Source of the DNA: JBIKIW01 sp044361365
Lineage (GTDB): Bacteria; Patescibacteriota; JACMRA01
Assembly (NCBI GenBank): GCA_044361365.1
Contig: JBIKIW010000012.1
Coordinates: forward strand, 1-39,010
Length of the DNA stretch: 39,010 nt
Direction of reading: 5' to 3'
The notes below the pieces were generated by a model. It worked only from the letters and a program-made list of their open reading frames with translations, had not been told where the DNA came from and made no database searches. The number at the start of each line of letters is the position of its first letter. Position 1 is the stretch's first letter. This document shows positions 1 through 7,435 of this stretch, piece after piece. The translations under genes were made by a program, and so were the position numbers.

Positions 1-84
1 TATCGTTTAAACGCATATGTTATTAAAAATTTTTAAACAGAATTAAAAGTATTAGGAATAACTAAAATTCTGTCATCAAAATTG

Positions 85-113
85 TTGACATATACAAGAT
101 GACAGGTTGTATT
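85..113 (+). promoter_or_regulatory. Candidate upstream promoter of the glycosyltransferase gene
   Basis: TTGACA at 85-90 and TGTATT at 108-113 are separated by 17 nt. Transcription from here would give a leader of about 50 nt before the start at 169. It is a second candidate beside the start-proximal promoter at 134-162. Confidence 0.4.
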
Positions 114-133
114 TTTAGTGAAATGAGTATAAA

Positions 134-162
134 TTGACTTAATTAGCCAAACAAATGATAAA
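134..162 (+). promoter_or_regulatory. Start-proximal (leaderless-type) promoter of the glycosyltransferase gene
   Basis: TTGACT at 134-139 and GATAAA at 157-162 are 17 nt apart, with the ATG at 169, exactly 35 nt from the first base of the -35 box. The transcription start would fall at or beside the ATG, and no Shine-Dalgarno sequence is visible. Confidence 0.5.
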
Positions 163-168
163 TACCAC

Positions 169-1269
169 ATGGATACAGACAAACCTAAGCTAAAAAAAAT
201 CTTGATTTTGTATGCAAGGGCTGGAAATGGTCATTATTCTCAGGCTAAGTCGCTACAAGAATATTTGTTAAAATTTGCTCCCAACCAATTTGAAATAAAG
301 CTGGTTGATGGACTAGCAGGAAATAGTGAATTTACTCAAAAAAGATTTACAGAAGGCTATCAACTACTAACTAGTAAGTTTTATTGGCTTTGGAAAGCAA
401 CTTATTTTGTATATGAAAATAAATTTTTATTTGGCTTTTCATCTGTTTTCTTGAAACTATCTAGTCAAAAATATTTACAAAAGATAATTGATGAATTTGG
501 TCCAGATTTGGTTGTAGATACTTATTATTTCTTTGCCTATTTAAACAACAAAAATTCGATAAAAAGCTATCAATTGGTTAAATTAATTACAGATATTTTT
601 AGTCCAGCAAAAGCTGCATTTTTTGGGAAAAACGCAAATTACATTGTTTACTCCGAAGAGGCTTTAAAAATCGGCGAGGAAACAACAAGTTCTCAAATCT
701 ACCTTACGCCCCCATTGGTCTCAGTAAATTTTCCGAGCACTAAAAAAGATCATGCTTTAAAAACCCAAAAATTATTAATTTTAGCTGGTGGGGATAGCTT
801 TCCAAATAGTGGAAAAATTCTCAATTCTTTAAAAAAATTAAATCCAAAAATTCAAGTTACAGTTGTTTGTGGTAGAAATCAAATTTTGTTGGAAAAAGTG
901 ACAAATCTAAAAGCTCAGAATAATCTAGAAAATTGGGAAATTTTTGGTTTTAGTAACGAAGTCCCGCGGTTAATCTCGGAGTCAGGTTTAGTTATTACAA
1001 AAGCTGGTCCAGCCACAATTTGGGAAATTTTGAGTCTCAAAAAACCCATGGTTTTAACTTCCTATATTTGGAAACAAGAGCTTGGAAACAAGGATTTTGT
1101 GGTGAATCAAAAGGTTGGTATTTACGAACCAAATCCTGATAAGTTGTATTTGTTGGTAGAAGACTTTTTTACTAATCCAAAAAATTATAGTTTAATGCTA
1201 GAAAATCTCAAAAAACTAGACCTACCAACTCAAAATTCAGATTTAGCTAATTATTTTTTATCCTTATGA
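169..1269 (+). CDS. MGDG-synthase/MurG-like glycosyltransferase (GT28 type)
   Basis: Predicted 366-residue GT-B glycosyltransferase. The N-terminal GNGHYSQAKSL (about residues 19-29), after a hydrophobic strand, matches the start of diglyceride glycosyltransferases (monogalactosyl-diacylglycerol synthase/UgtP type). In the C-terminal half, KAGPATIWEIL followed by KKPMVL is the nucleotide-sugar binding segment shared with MurG. By family knowledge it would move a sugar from a nucleotide donor to a membrane lipid acceptor at the cytoplasmic face; the donor and acceptor cannot be read from sequence. No membrane segment is obvious, as expected for a peripheral enzyme. The stop overlaps the next start (ATGA), so the two genes are probably translationally coupled. 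The start at 169 is supported by the -35 box 35 nt upstream. A divergent MurG is possible but less likely, because the N-terminal motif is of the lipid-glycosyltransferase type. Confidence 0.7.
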   Translation: MDTDKPKLKKILILYARAGNGHYSQAKSLQEYLLKFAPNQFEIKLVDGLAGNSEFTQKRFTEGYQLLTSKFYWLWKATYFVYENKFLFGFSSVFLKLSSQKYLQKIIDEFGPDLVVDTYYFFAYLNNKNSIKSYQLVKLITDIFSPAKAAFFGKNANYIVYSEEALKIGEETTSSQIYLTPPLVSVNFPSTKKDHALKTQKLLILAGGDSFPNSGKILNSLKKLNPKIQVTVVCGRNQILLEKVTNLKAQNNLENWEIFGFSNEVPRLISESGLVITKAGPATIWEILSLKKPMVLTSYIWKQELGNKDFVVNQKVGIYEPNPDKLYLLVEDFFTNPKNYSLMLENLKKLDLPTQNSDLANYFLSL

Positions 1270-2669
1270 GTCTTTTAATTGAAACCAAAAATGCCACCAA
1301 AGACTTTTCTTTGAATTTACCTAAGCCTTATTTTGAGGCAAAGATTTTAACTCAAGAAGAAATTATTCAAAAGAGTAGCCAAAATTTATTTAAGCCAGTT
1401 TCAACTCTTCAAAGATATGATCCGGGGGTTTTGCTAAAGCAAGTTTGGCAGCAGCAAGAATTGTTCCAAGAAGTGGAAAGTGATTATCAAAGTCCTGCAT
1501 TTTATGAGAAAAAATCTTTTAAAGAGAGTAAAACTGTGCATTTGGTGGTGCCGCTTTTGGAAGATGAAAAAGATTCTATTTTTCCAATTTTACACTCAAG
1601 CTTGCTAGTTTTAGCTAAAAATGGTGCGGAGAAAATTGTTTTGCAAATTATTTGTGATAGAAGTATTAGCACAATTTGGGCAGATTTTTGGCAAACTTAT
1701 TCAGCTGATCTAGAACTCTTGAAAGCTAAGATTTTTTTGGGAAGCTTGGGTGATGAGGAGTACGCTTTTTCAAAGGATATTACCAAAACTTGTTTGGCAG
1801 CTAGGGTGATGCTCAATCCAGTTCTGAGTGAAGAAGGTGGTGAGTATCAATCGATAGATCAATATTTGAAACTAAAGTTTGAAGCAAGATATTATGAAAA
1901 TTATGACATTTATACTCAAGATCAATTAGCCTTTTTTCCCCATGAAATAGATATTTCTAAGCAAATTAGTAAAGCTCAAGAATTAAACCCAAATCGAGGA
2001 ATTTTTCCACTAGATAACACTAGCCACTCTTTTGAGAGAAATGATCAAGTTTGGATTTTGGATTTTAAGCCAGAGAGATTAGCTAAACTTTTGGAGATAA
2101 TTATTGAATTGAACGAAGTTTTTGGTTTAAATCAGACTATTTTTAGTAATTTAGACTATCAAATTGGGAGAGAAAATTCTATTGAAGATTTTCAAGTTAA
2201 TTCGACACCCGAATATTATCCAATTTTTGACTCTTTAAGCACTCATTTTTGGAAAAAAGATTTTGTTGAATTGGTTTTTACGCCTCAAGAAGAAATTGCT
2301 CCAGAGATTGAATTTGAAAGATTTTTGAGAAAAAATGCAGATCTTTTTAATGAAAGTAATAAGCAAAAATGGTTGCGGCTAGACATGAGAGATTTTTGGA
2401 ATATTCAAGAACTAGCCAAGATTTTAGATAAATTCATCTATGAAATAGCAATTAATCAAAGTCTAATCTTATTAGATCAAGAGAATGCTAAAATGAAAGG
2501 ATTTTTGAGAGGTTCCAATCATGTGGAAAATAGTCTGCTCAGCTTAGATTCTTATTCCGAAAAAATCAGCAAAGAACAGAAAAATTTTATTTCTAAAGAA
2601 TTGAAACTTGAGCTTGGAAAACTAGATTCTAAGATTCCTTTATTTTGTGGTTTGTTTTTGTTGAAGTAG
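1266..2669 (+). CDS. Unrecognised protein coupled to the glycosyltransferase
   Basis: A 467-residue soluble protein that I do not recognise. It starts inside the stop of the preceding glycosyltransferase gene (4-nt ATGA overlap), so co-expression is near certain. It is rich in Glu, Lys, Leu and Phe, with no signal peptide and no convincing membrane helix. The segment near residues 90-135 alternates predicted strands and helices and could be part of an alpha/beta domain, but I see no nucleotide-binding or catalytic motif. The context suggests a role with the lipid/sugar product of its neighbour, as a second enzyme or partner; that is inference only. The coding quality is good (long open frame, base composition like its neighbours). 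Confidence 0.75.
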   Translation: MSLLIETKNATKDFSLNLPKPYFEAKILTQEEIIQKSSQNLFKPVSTLQRYDPGVLLKQVWQQQELFQEVESDYQSPAFYEKKSFKESKTVHLVVPLLEDEKDSIFPILHSSLLVLAKNGAEKIVLQIICDRSISTIWADFWQTYSADLELLKAKIFLGSLGDEEYAFSKDITKTCLAARVMLNPVLSEEGGEYQSIDQYLKLKFEARYYENYDIYTQDQLAFFPHEIDISKQISKAQELNPNRGIFPLDNTSHSFERNDQVWILDFKPERLAKLLEIIIELNEVFGLNQTIFSNLDYQIGRENSIEDFQVNSTPEYYPIFDSLSTHFWKKDFVELVFTPQEEIAPEIEFERFLRKNADLFNESNKQKWLRLDMRDFWNIQELAKILDKFIYEIAINQSLILLDQENAKMKGFLRGSNHVENSLLSLDSYSEKISKEQKNFISKELKLELGKLDSKIPLFCGLFLLK

Positions 2670-2730
2670 CTGGTGCTAATTATAAGTTATTTAATGCCTG
2701 AGTTATAAATTTTTTCTCAGTTGCCAATCC

Positions 2731-2836
2731 AGCCTAGCGTCACCTCCAGGTCTGGACTAAATCCAGCCCCAAGGGTATCGCTTACTTCGTAAGCTAACTT
2801 TTTGCCTCGCCGACAGCTCTCAGTCGCCGCTAGGCT
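2731..2836. other. GC-richer multi-hairpin element (candidate structured RNA or small mobile element)
   Basis: A 106-bp block, clearly GC-richer than its surroundings, is closed by a perfect 9-bp inverted repeat: AGCCTAGCG (2731-2739) and CGCTAGGCT (2828-2836). Inside are three more hairpins. CTGGA/TCCAG (2752-2756/2762-2766) has a 5-nt loop and can extend through GG/CC with one bulge. GCTTAC/GTAAGC (2780-2785/2789-2794) has loop TTC. CGAC/GTCG (2811-2814/2823-2826) is the last. Together they could form a four-way, cloverleaf-like fold. The TTGACA of the thyX promoter begins at 2837, the next base, so the element is probably not in the thyX transcript as I predict it. It could be a terminator or processed RNA of the upstream operon, an independent RNA on either strand, or an inserted repeat. 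Confidence 0.5.
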
Positions 2837-2866
2837 TTGACAAATGAGTTTAAAGGGTGGTAGTTT
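2837..2866 (+). promoter_or_regulatory. thyX-like gene promoter
   Basis: TTGACA at 2837-2842 and TAGTTT at 2861-2866 are 18 nt apart. Transcription would start near 2872-2874, which decides the ATG at 2874 over the in-frame ATGs at 2844 and 2868 that lie inside the promoter. Confidence 0.5.
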
Positions 2867-2873
2867 TATGGTT

Positions 2874-4547
2874 ATGCTTTATCAAAAATATTTCCAATTT
2901 CAAGTTTCTAAAGAAGAAGATACTGACCTTCAAATTGTCTCTGTAACTGATTTGCGTACTGGGTTTGTGGTGCGGACTGCTATAAATCAGACTGGCAAAC
3001 AAACACCTTCAATCATGGCTTTTGCGGGGGCAAGGTATTCTCGATCTAGCGATTCGACTGAAGAAATTTTTAGGGAAATTAAAGCCAGTGGTAAAAATGC
3101 TCAGGAAAAGTTAGCTTCTATTTTTAGAAACTACGGGCATGCTTCTGTGGCTGATATGGCTCAGATTTTTGGTTATATTGAAAATATCCCTCAAATTTAT
3201 GCGGCTAAGTTTTTTTATGAGACTGCAATTGGGGGTGGTCAGGAAAGATCAACAAGGTATCAAGATTTTAGCGATAGTAGTGTAAAAGAATTAGAGGAAT
3301 TTTTACCTCCAGAAACCCGTGGTTCGATTACTCAAGAAGAAGAATATTTGATTTTAAACGAAACTTTCAAAAAACTACAACAAAAAAGTTTGCAAAATTA
3401 TGGACAGTGGGTGGAAAAACTCACTCCAATTTTTACTGATTTTTACAAAGTAGATACTGCTGACAAAAAACAAGTCGGGGCTTTAAAATCCAGGGTTTTT
3501 GATACAGCTAGGTATTTTTTGTTAAATGGAATTAATAATTGTACTTCTTTGGGTTGGATAACGGCAGCTAGAGAGTGGGCCAGGATTATCTCCCAGCTAA
3601 AATCTTCAAGTGAATGGAAATTGGTTGCTTTGGGTGAACAGTTAGAAGTTTTGTTTGCTCCAGAAAAAGATTTTGCAGCTAGTGTTGGGTATTTACCAGA
3701 AGCTCCAGATTTGATTCGCTACACCACTGCTGATGAGGTAACTGCCAATAATCTAACAAATTTAAAAGAATATTTGGAGACTCAAACCAATCTTTTAGTA
3801 GAATCTAAGCAAAAAGAAATCTTTGAATTCAAGCCAATTTTGGTGGATTATGCGGCTGAAGAATATACAAGTTCAGAAAAATCTGCGGCTCAATATATTT
3901 CTACATTATATCCTAAAATAGAGGAAAAATGGCTTTTGGGCTGGGTTAAAAATTTGAGTATTGAAAAGCAAAAGCAACTATCTGAAATTTTATTCAGGGG
4001 TTTTAACCACCACCAACAAATGGGCGTGCAGGCTAGGACTAATAGCAAAACCTTTATTTTAAGCTGTTCTTTTGCCGAGGCTAGAGATTTAAACAGGCAC
4101 CGAGCTTGGGGTAGGTTTTCACCTTATTTATCGAGTGAAGTAGATTTTAGTCAGTTTTTATATGATGGATATACTCTTCCACTGTATCTTAGTGACAATC
4201 CAGAATTAAGCTCTGAAAGACTTCGTTTTGAAACTGCTCTTCAAGATTATTACGTTGCCATGGCCAGGTTTGCCGAAGATACTAAACGTGTAAATTGGTT
4301 TCCTAAAGAAGTTTTAACTCAAATGTTACCCTTCGCACAGGTTGTGAAATATTGGCTGCATGGTTCAACTAAAGAAATTTCTTATCTAACTAAATTGCGT
4401 GTGCGACCAGGAGGTCATATAAACTACCGAGTCTTAGCCTACGAAATGGCTCAAATAGCAGCTGAAAATGATCCATTGTTATCTAGCTTATCAATGGAAA
4501 ACAAACCAGATGCTACCTCTCGTACAGAATTTCTGGATCGGAGCTAA
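2874..4547 (+). CDS. thyX: Tandem double-domain ThyX-like protein (flavin-dependent thymidylate synthase family)
   Basis: A 557-residue protein made of two ThyX-like folds; ordinary ThyX is about 200-260 residues and acts as a homotetramer. In the first copy, GARYSR, YGHASVADM and ERSTRYQDF line up with the ThyX segments around the GHETPFEH-type motif and the end of the RHR-x7-S signature, but the RHR itself is missing. In the second copy, LNRHRAWGRFSPY keeps RHR, and RVRPGGHINYRVLAYEMA matches the C-terminal dUMP-binding helix. ThyX makes dTMP from dUMP with methylene-THF, NADPH and FAD, with active sites shared between subunits. The two halves may therefore have specialised, one supplying each side of a site. 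The start is chosen from the promoter; in-frame ATGs at 2844 and 2868 would add 10 or 2 residues. The 3' end overlaps the convergent gene by 35 bp. The family is fairly sure; enzymatic activity is not. Confidence 0.65.
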   Translation: MLYQKYFQFQVSKEEDTDLQIVSVTDLRTGFVVRTAINQTGKQTPSIMAFAGARYSRSSDSTEEIFREIKASGKNAQEKLASIFRNYGHASVADMAQIFGYIENIPQIYAAKFFYETAIGGGQERSTRYQDFSDSSVKELEEFLPPETRGSITQEEEYLILNETFKKLQQKSLQNYGQWVEKLTPIFTDFYKVDTADKKQVGALKSRVFDTARYFLLNGINNCTSLGWITAAREWARIISQLKSSSEWKLVALGEQLEVLFAPEKDFAASVGYLPEAPDLIRYTTADEVTANNLTNLKEYLETQTNLLVESKQKEIFEFKPILVDYAAEEYTSSEKSAAQYISTLYPKIEEKWLLGWVKNLSIEKQKQLSEILFRGFNHHQQMGVQARTNSKTFILSCSFAEARDLNRHRAWGRFSPYLSSEVDFSQFLYDGYTLPLYLSDNPELSSERLRFETALQDYYVAMARFAEDTKRVNWFPKEVLTQMLPFAQVVKYWLHGSTKEISYLTKLRVRPGGHINYRVLAYEMAQIAAENDPLLSSLSMENKPDATSRTEFLDRS

Positions 4548-5718
4548 TCTTAGCTTTTTGAACTAAAACATCAACTTTGGTATTGTTGGGGTTGAGGTAG
4601 TTTTGCTTTATTTCAAATCCGGATTTAGTTAGTAAGTCTTGAACTTCGGAGAAAGTGTGTAATTTTACTTGTTCCAGGATCATTTTGTCTGAACTTTTTA
4701 GATTAATTTCAGGAGACTCAGAATTTTCTGACCAGTTAAGGTCTATATCTTTTTTCCACTGAGCAAAAACACTATACTCCTTATTTTCCTTATTTTGGGC
4801 AACTTTAAGCTTATAAAAAGATTGATCCAAACCTAAGGAGTGTAGGGTGCTAGTTAACCAAGTGAACAAAGAAGTTTCTCTGTAATAATGATCTTTTAGA
4901 ATAATTTGATTTTCAGTTGCTAATTCAAAATCTAACCAAAGAAAGTCTTCATTTTCCATTTTCTCATAAATTTCTGACAAACCCTGATAAGGATTGCGTA
5001 ATCTGCTAAGATAACCACCTGTAGCAACAAAAAAAGTTGCTTTTTCTGAAGATGAGAGATTTTTTGGAGATTCAGCTGTAGATTTTTTATCTTTGGTTTT
5101 TTCAAAAATAGACTCAAATTCAGTTTCAGTATCTCCTTCCAAAGCTTCTTTGTAATAGTTTTTTAGCTCAATATCCAAGCCCGAAAAGCCTTTGCTGATA
5201 AGATTTTCGTTAAGATTAGAAACTCCAGAATAGTTTAGAACTTGAACCTGTTTAATTTTATCGCTTAGATAAGTTTTGGCTAAATAAGTAAAGTTTTCTT
5301 GATAATTAAAATCTGAAGAGTTTGTGAAAAACTTGAAAAATCTATTTCGAGAATTTTGATTGCTCTTTAAAAAGTGAAATTTTGGATTTAAGAAACCATC
5401 TTTAAGACTTTGAGATAAAAGTTTTAGACCGCTGGGGGATAAAGATTTGGTATATTTTTGATTGACACCGACTTTCTCATATTCATTTTTGCTTTTATAC
5501 CTAGCTCCTTTTTCTTTCAAATAGGATAATTCTTTGTGATTAGCTTCACTGTCCAAAACAAAAGTTTTTTTATTAACCTTATAGACAGCCAGTTTGTTTT
5601 CACCCTCACTTCCATCTTCAGCCCATTTACCAGCTGTAGGTCTAGAAACATTATAAAGTCTAGAAATTTGAGCGGGACTTAAGACTTTTTTTCCGTCTAC
5701 AATTTTTTTAGCGTACAT
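4513..5718 (-). CDS. HTH protein with methyltransferase-like C-terminal region
   Basis: A 401-residue protein. Residues about 14-36 (LSPAQISRLYNVSRPTAGKW) form a clear helix-turn-helix of the MerR/excisionase or phage-terminase kind. A charged linker follows, and then a long region whose layout resembles SAM-dependent methyltransferases of the EgtD/Methyltransf_33 type: a strand-rich stretch with FFVATGGYL, an aromatic substrate-side segment, FAQW, and a late FSEVQDLLTKSGFEI helix-strand pair. The glycine-rich SAM loop is weak (NYSGVSN), so the enzyme assignment is tentative and the domain may have lost catalysis. It converges on the thyX-like gene with a 35-bp overlap of coding ends. A 7-bp hairpin lies about 25 bp upstream of its start. 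A DNA-binding domain fused to such a domain is unusual; it could be a regulator that senses a small molecule. Confidence 0.6.
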   Translation of the reverse strand: MYAKKIVDGKKVLSPAQISRLYNVSRPTAGKWAEDGSEGENKLAVYKVNKKTFVLDSEANHKELSYLKEKGARYKSKNEYEKVGVNQKYTKSLSPSGLKLLSQSLKDGFLNPKFHFLKSNQNSRNRFFKFFTNSSDFNYQENFTYLAKTYLSDKIKQVQVLNYSGVSNLNENLISKGFSGLDIELKNYYKEALEGDTETEFESIFEKTKDKKSTAESPKNLSSSEKATFFVATGGYLSRLRNPYQGLSEIYEKMENEDFLWLDFELATENQIILKDHYYRETSLFTWLTSTLHSLGLDQSFYKLKVAQNKENKEYSVFAQWKKDIDLNWSENSESPEINLKSSDKMILEQVKLHTFSEVQDLLTKSGFEIKQNYLNPNNTKVDVLVQKAKISSDPEILYER

Positions 5719-5743
5719 ATAACCTTGACAAATTAATTAAAAG

Positions 5744-5764
5744 CTTTTACTTTTTTTGTAAAAG
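5744..5764. other. Hairpin with T7 loop in the divergent spacer
   Basis: CTTTTAC (5744-5750), seven T, then GTAAAAG (5758-5764) form a perfect 7-bp stem. It lies between the divergent HTH-protein gene and a small plus-strand ORF. It could be an operator-like palindrome or a transcript hairpin; nothing further can be read. Confidence 0.35.
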
Positions 5765-5777
5765 TAAATTTTGTTTC

Positions 5778-5966
5778 GTGTCTAGTAATTATAAAATAAA
5801 GAATATTGTCAAAGTAAAAAAAGCTTTATTATATAATAAACATCTATTTTTAGTAGATAAATTAAAGGAATTTGAGCTTATTTACAACCTTGGACCACAG
5901 TTAACTTTTACTCAGAAAAAAAGTCTTGTAGAAATAATTCAGCTTATTTTTAGAACCAAAAAATAA
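5778..5966 (+). CDS. Possible small basic protein
   Basis: A 62-residue ORF with a GTG start, rich in Lys, Ile and Leu, without a recognisable motif, signal or membrane helix. A TTGACA at 5725-5730 with TACTTT at 5748-5753 lies upstream and would give an 18-nt leader. Length and composition alone do not prove coding; in such AT-rich DNA an open frame this size can be chance. Confidence 0.25.
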   Translation: MSSNYKIKNIVKVKKALLYNKHLFLVDKLKEFELIYNLGPQLTFTQKKSLVEIIQLIFRTKK

Positions 5967-6264
5967 AAATAAATTATTAAAAAGTAAAGGTTTTTTATTC
6001 TTAGAAAACACTCAATATTCAAAACTTGTTTTTGTTAGGGTTTCTCTTGAACTTCACGCCAATTAGAGATCATGTGTAGGGGTGAGATTATTTAAGAGAT
6101 TAACTAATAATTTTTTAGCTGAAATTATACTTTTATGCTCTAATAAAGTTTATTTGTAGTAAATATCTCTTAAGGATTAGAGTTTTTTAGGGCTTGATCA
6201 AATCTGTTTCGCAGTAACATAGCTAGGCTTTAAAAAGTACGACAAAAATACAATACAAAACAAA
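5967..6264. other. Gene-poor spacer
   Basis: About 300 AT-rich bases before the broken surface-protein gene. I found no ORF, RNA gene, repeat or convincing promoter. It may hold the old promoter of the decayed gene downstream. Confidence 0.5.
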
Positions 6265-7187
6265 ATGCAGCCTAAATTTGTTAATCTTCGTTTTAATAAC
6301 CAAAAAGCAAAAAATAGATTTGTTGTTTTTATATCAAAAAATTTACTTAACTTGGACACTGTTTTATCTGCGGGTTTTATTTTGGTAGTGGCTGCAATGC
6401 TGACTCTTTTTAGGTTCCCAGATTCCACTAAGGCAGCGGGTGAAACTGTACAGCACACTTCAACTTTTGGGTCTATTTTGGAAAGTGTGGGTCAAACTTA
6501 GCATACCAATAACACTTTCTCAGAGCATGCCTGGTAACGATGTAATCGTAACTTATGCTGTAATAGGTAGGACAGCAGTGCAAAAAATAGACTATTTAAT
6601 TTCACTTCCTCTCAGCCACTAACCATAAAAATAACCGACAACACTGCTGCTAATAGCAACTAACTATTATTTTCACACACAGCAACCCACCTGGAGCAAC
6701 TTTTGGAACTTTTATTCTTACTATTTTAGATGACGATGCGGAATTGTCACTTGCTATTACACCACCTGGAGGGACGATTTCCTTTAATTTTTGGGCTTTA
6801 ACTGTAAAAGCTCAGGATCAACCCACAAATACAGGAAGTATCCCCATTACAATTAAAGATACTCGCAACCTTGCCCAGGGTTGGACGACGACCTGTCAGA
6901 TTTCTAGGGATTTTGAAATGATTACAAATCCACTCAAAAAGCTTGTAATTTCTCAAAGAATGACTAATCAACCTCAAAACATTCAAAACAGTAGTGGACA
7001 ATCAACCAATTTAACTTTGGGTACAAATAGCCTTATTCCATCTGTAAATTCAAGCTTCTTCCTCCCTCAAGCAGGTTTTGGATCTGGGGCGGGTTCAACC
7101 GTGATTAATACAAACTTGCAATATTCTCTACCGTCTTATTCTTTAGTAGGTCAGTATCAAACTACTCTGATTTGTACAGTGATTTAG
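6265..7187 (+). pseudogene. Frameshifted Calx-beta plus WxL-like surface protein gene
   Basis: One former gene is spread over three reading frames. The first frame (6265 to about 6500) encodes a basic N-terminus, a membrane/signal segment near residues 33-52, and ends in ESVGQT. The next frame continues LSIPITLSQSMPGNDVIVTY up to KIDYL (about 6500-6595). The first frame resumes with FNFTSSQPLTIKITDNT (about 6595-6655), and the third carries PPGATFGTFILTILDDD and on to 7187. Joined, this is a complete Calx-beta domain (VTY..GrTA...DY, closing ILDDD) followed by a WxL-like C-terminal domain: IKDTRNLAQGW, a GSGAGS loop and a final Y-x-T-T-L strand. Such proteins are exported and bind cell-surface polymers or calcium. 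At least three indels within about 160 bp point to gene decay or poor local sequence quality. The translatable C-terminal part (TTG at 6744) is probably not expressed alone. Confidence 0.65.
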
Positions 7188-7223
7188 AGTTATAATTTTG
7201 TTATACTCAAACCTAAATTAAAA

Positions 7224-7352
7224 TATAGCTAAACCAGTATTAAACTAGACACTCGTCTGCGGAACTCGCACCTTATTATTCCCAATGTAAAAGATTTTAA
7301 AGCTCTAACAGTCCTCATCTTCGTTGTCTACTTTAAACATGGTTTAGCTATA
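7224..7352. repeat. 129-bp element with 27-bp terminal inverted repeats
   Basis: The left arm 7224-7250 and right arm 7326-7352 match as inverted copies at 23 of 27 positions, the outer 13 (TATAGCTAAACCA / TGGTTTAGCTATA) perfectly. The central 75 bp has no ORF. The element sits between the broken surface gene and the 3' end of the minus-strand ABC genes. It resembles a MITE (non-autonomous insertion) or a very long transcript hairpin. I see no clean target-site duplication. Confidence 0.5.
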
Positions 7353-7368
7353 CACAAAGAAAAGACTA

Positions 7369-7379
7369 CAACTGTTTGA
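7369..7379. repeat. Dispersed 11-mer, copy 1
   Basis: CAACTGTTTGA, followed by GAGTTTTG at 7387-7394. The same pair recurs at 8222/8231 and 12206/12252, always in spacers. Confidence 0.35.
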
Positions 7380-7435
7380 ATGGAATGAGTTTTGTAGGCT
7401 TTGAGTGTGTATTCCGGGTAGCGGGTTTGAGTGTA

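Larger units (their letters stand above)
7205..7432. repeat. Outer 9-bp inverted pair around a larger element
   Basis: ACTCAAACC (7205-7213) and GGTTTGAGT (7424-7432) are perfect inverted copies that flank the 27-bp inverted repeats at 7224-7352. TTTGAGTGT also occurs as a direct pair at 7400-7408 and 7426-7434. Confidence 0.35.

Noticed and set aside
2844..2873. Upstream starts for the thyX-like protein (2844, 2868)
   Set aside because: They lie within the TTGACA promoter region; transcription is expected to begin near 2872-2874.
6440..6622. Separate 60-residue protein at 6440-6622
   Set aside because: Its C-terminal part is the first half of the Calx-beta domain out of frame with its neighbours; it is a fragment of the broken surface gene, not an independent gene.
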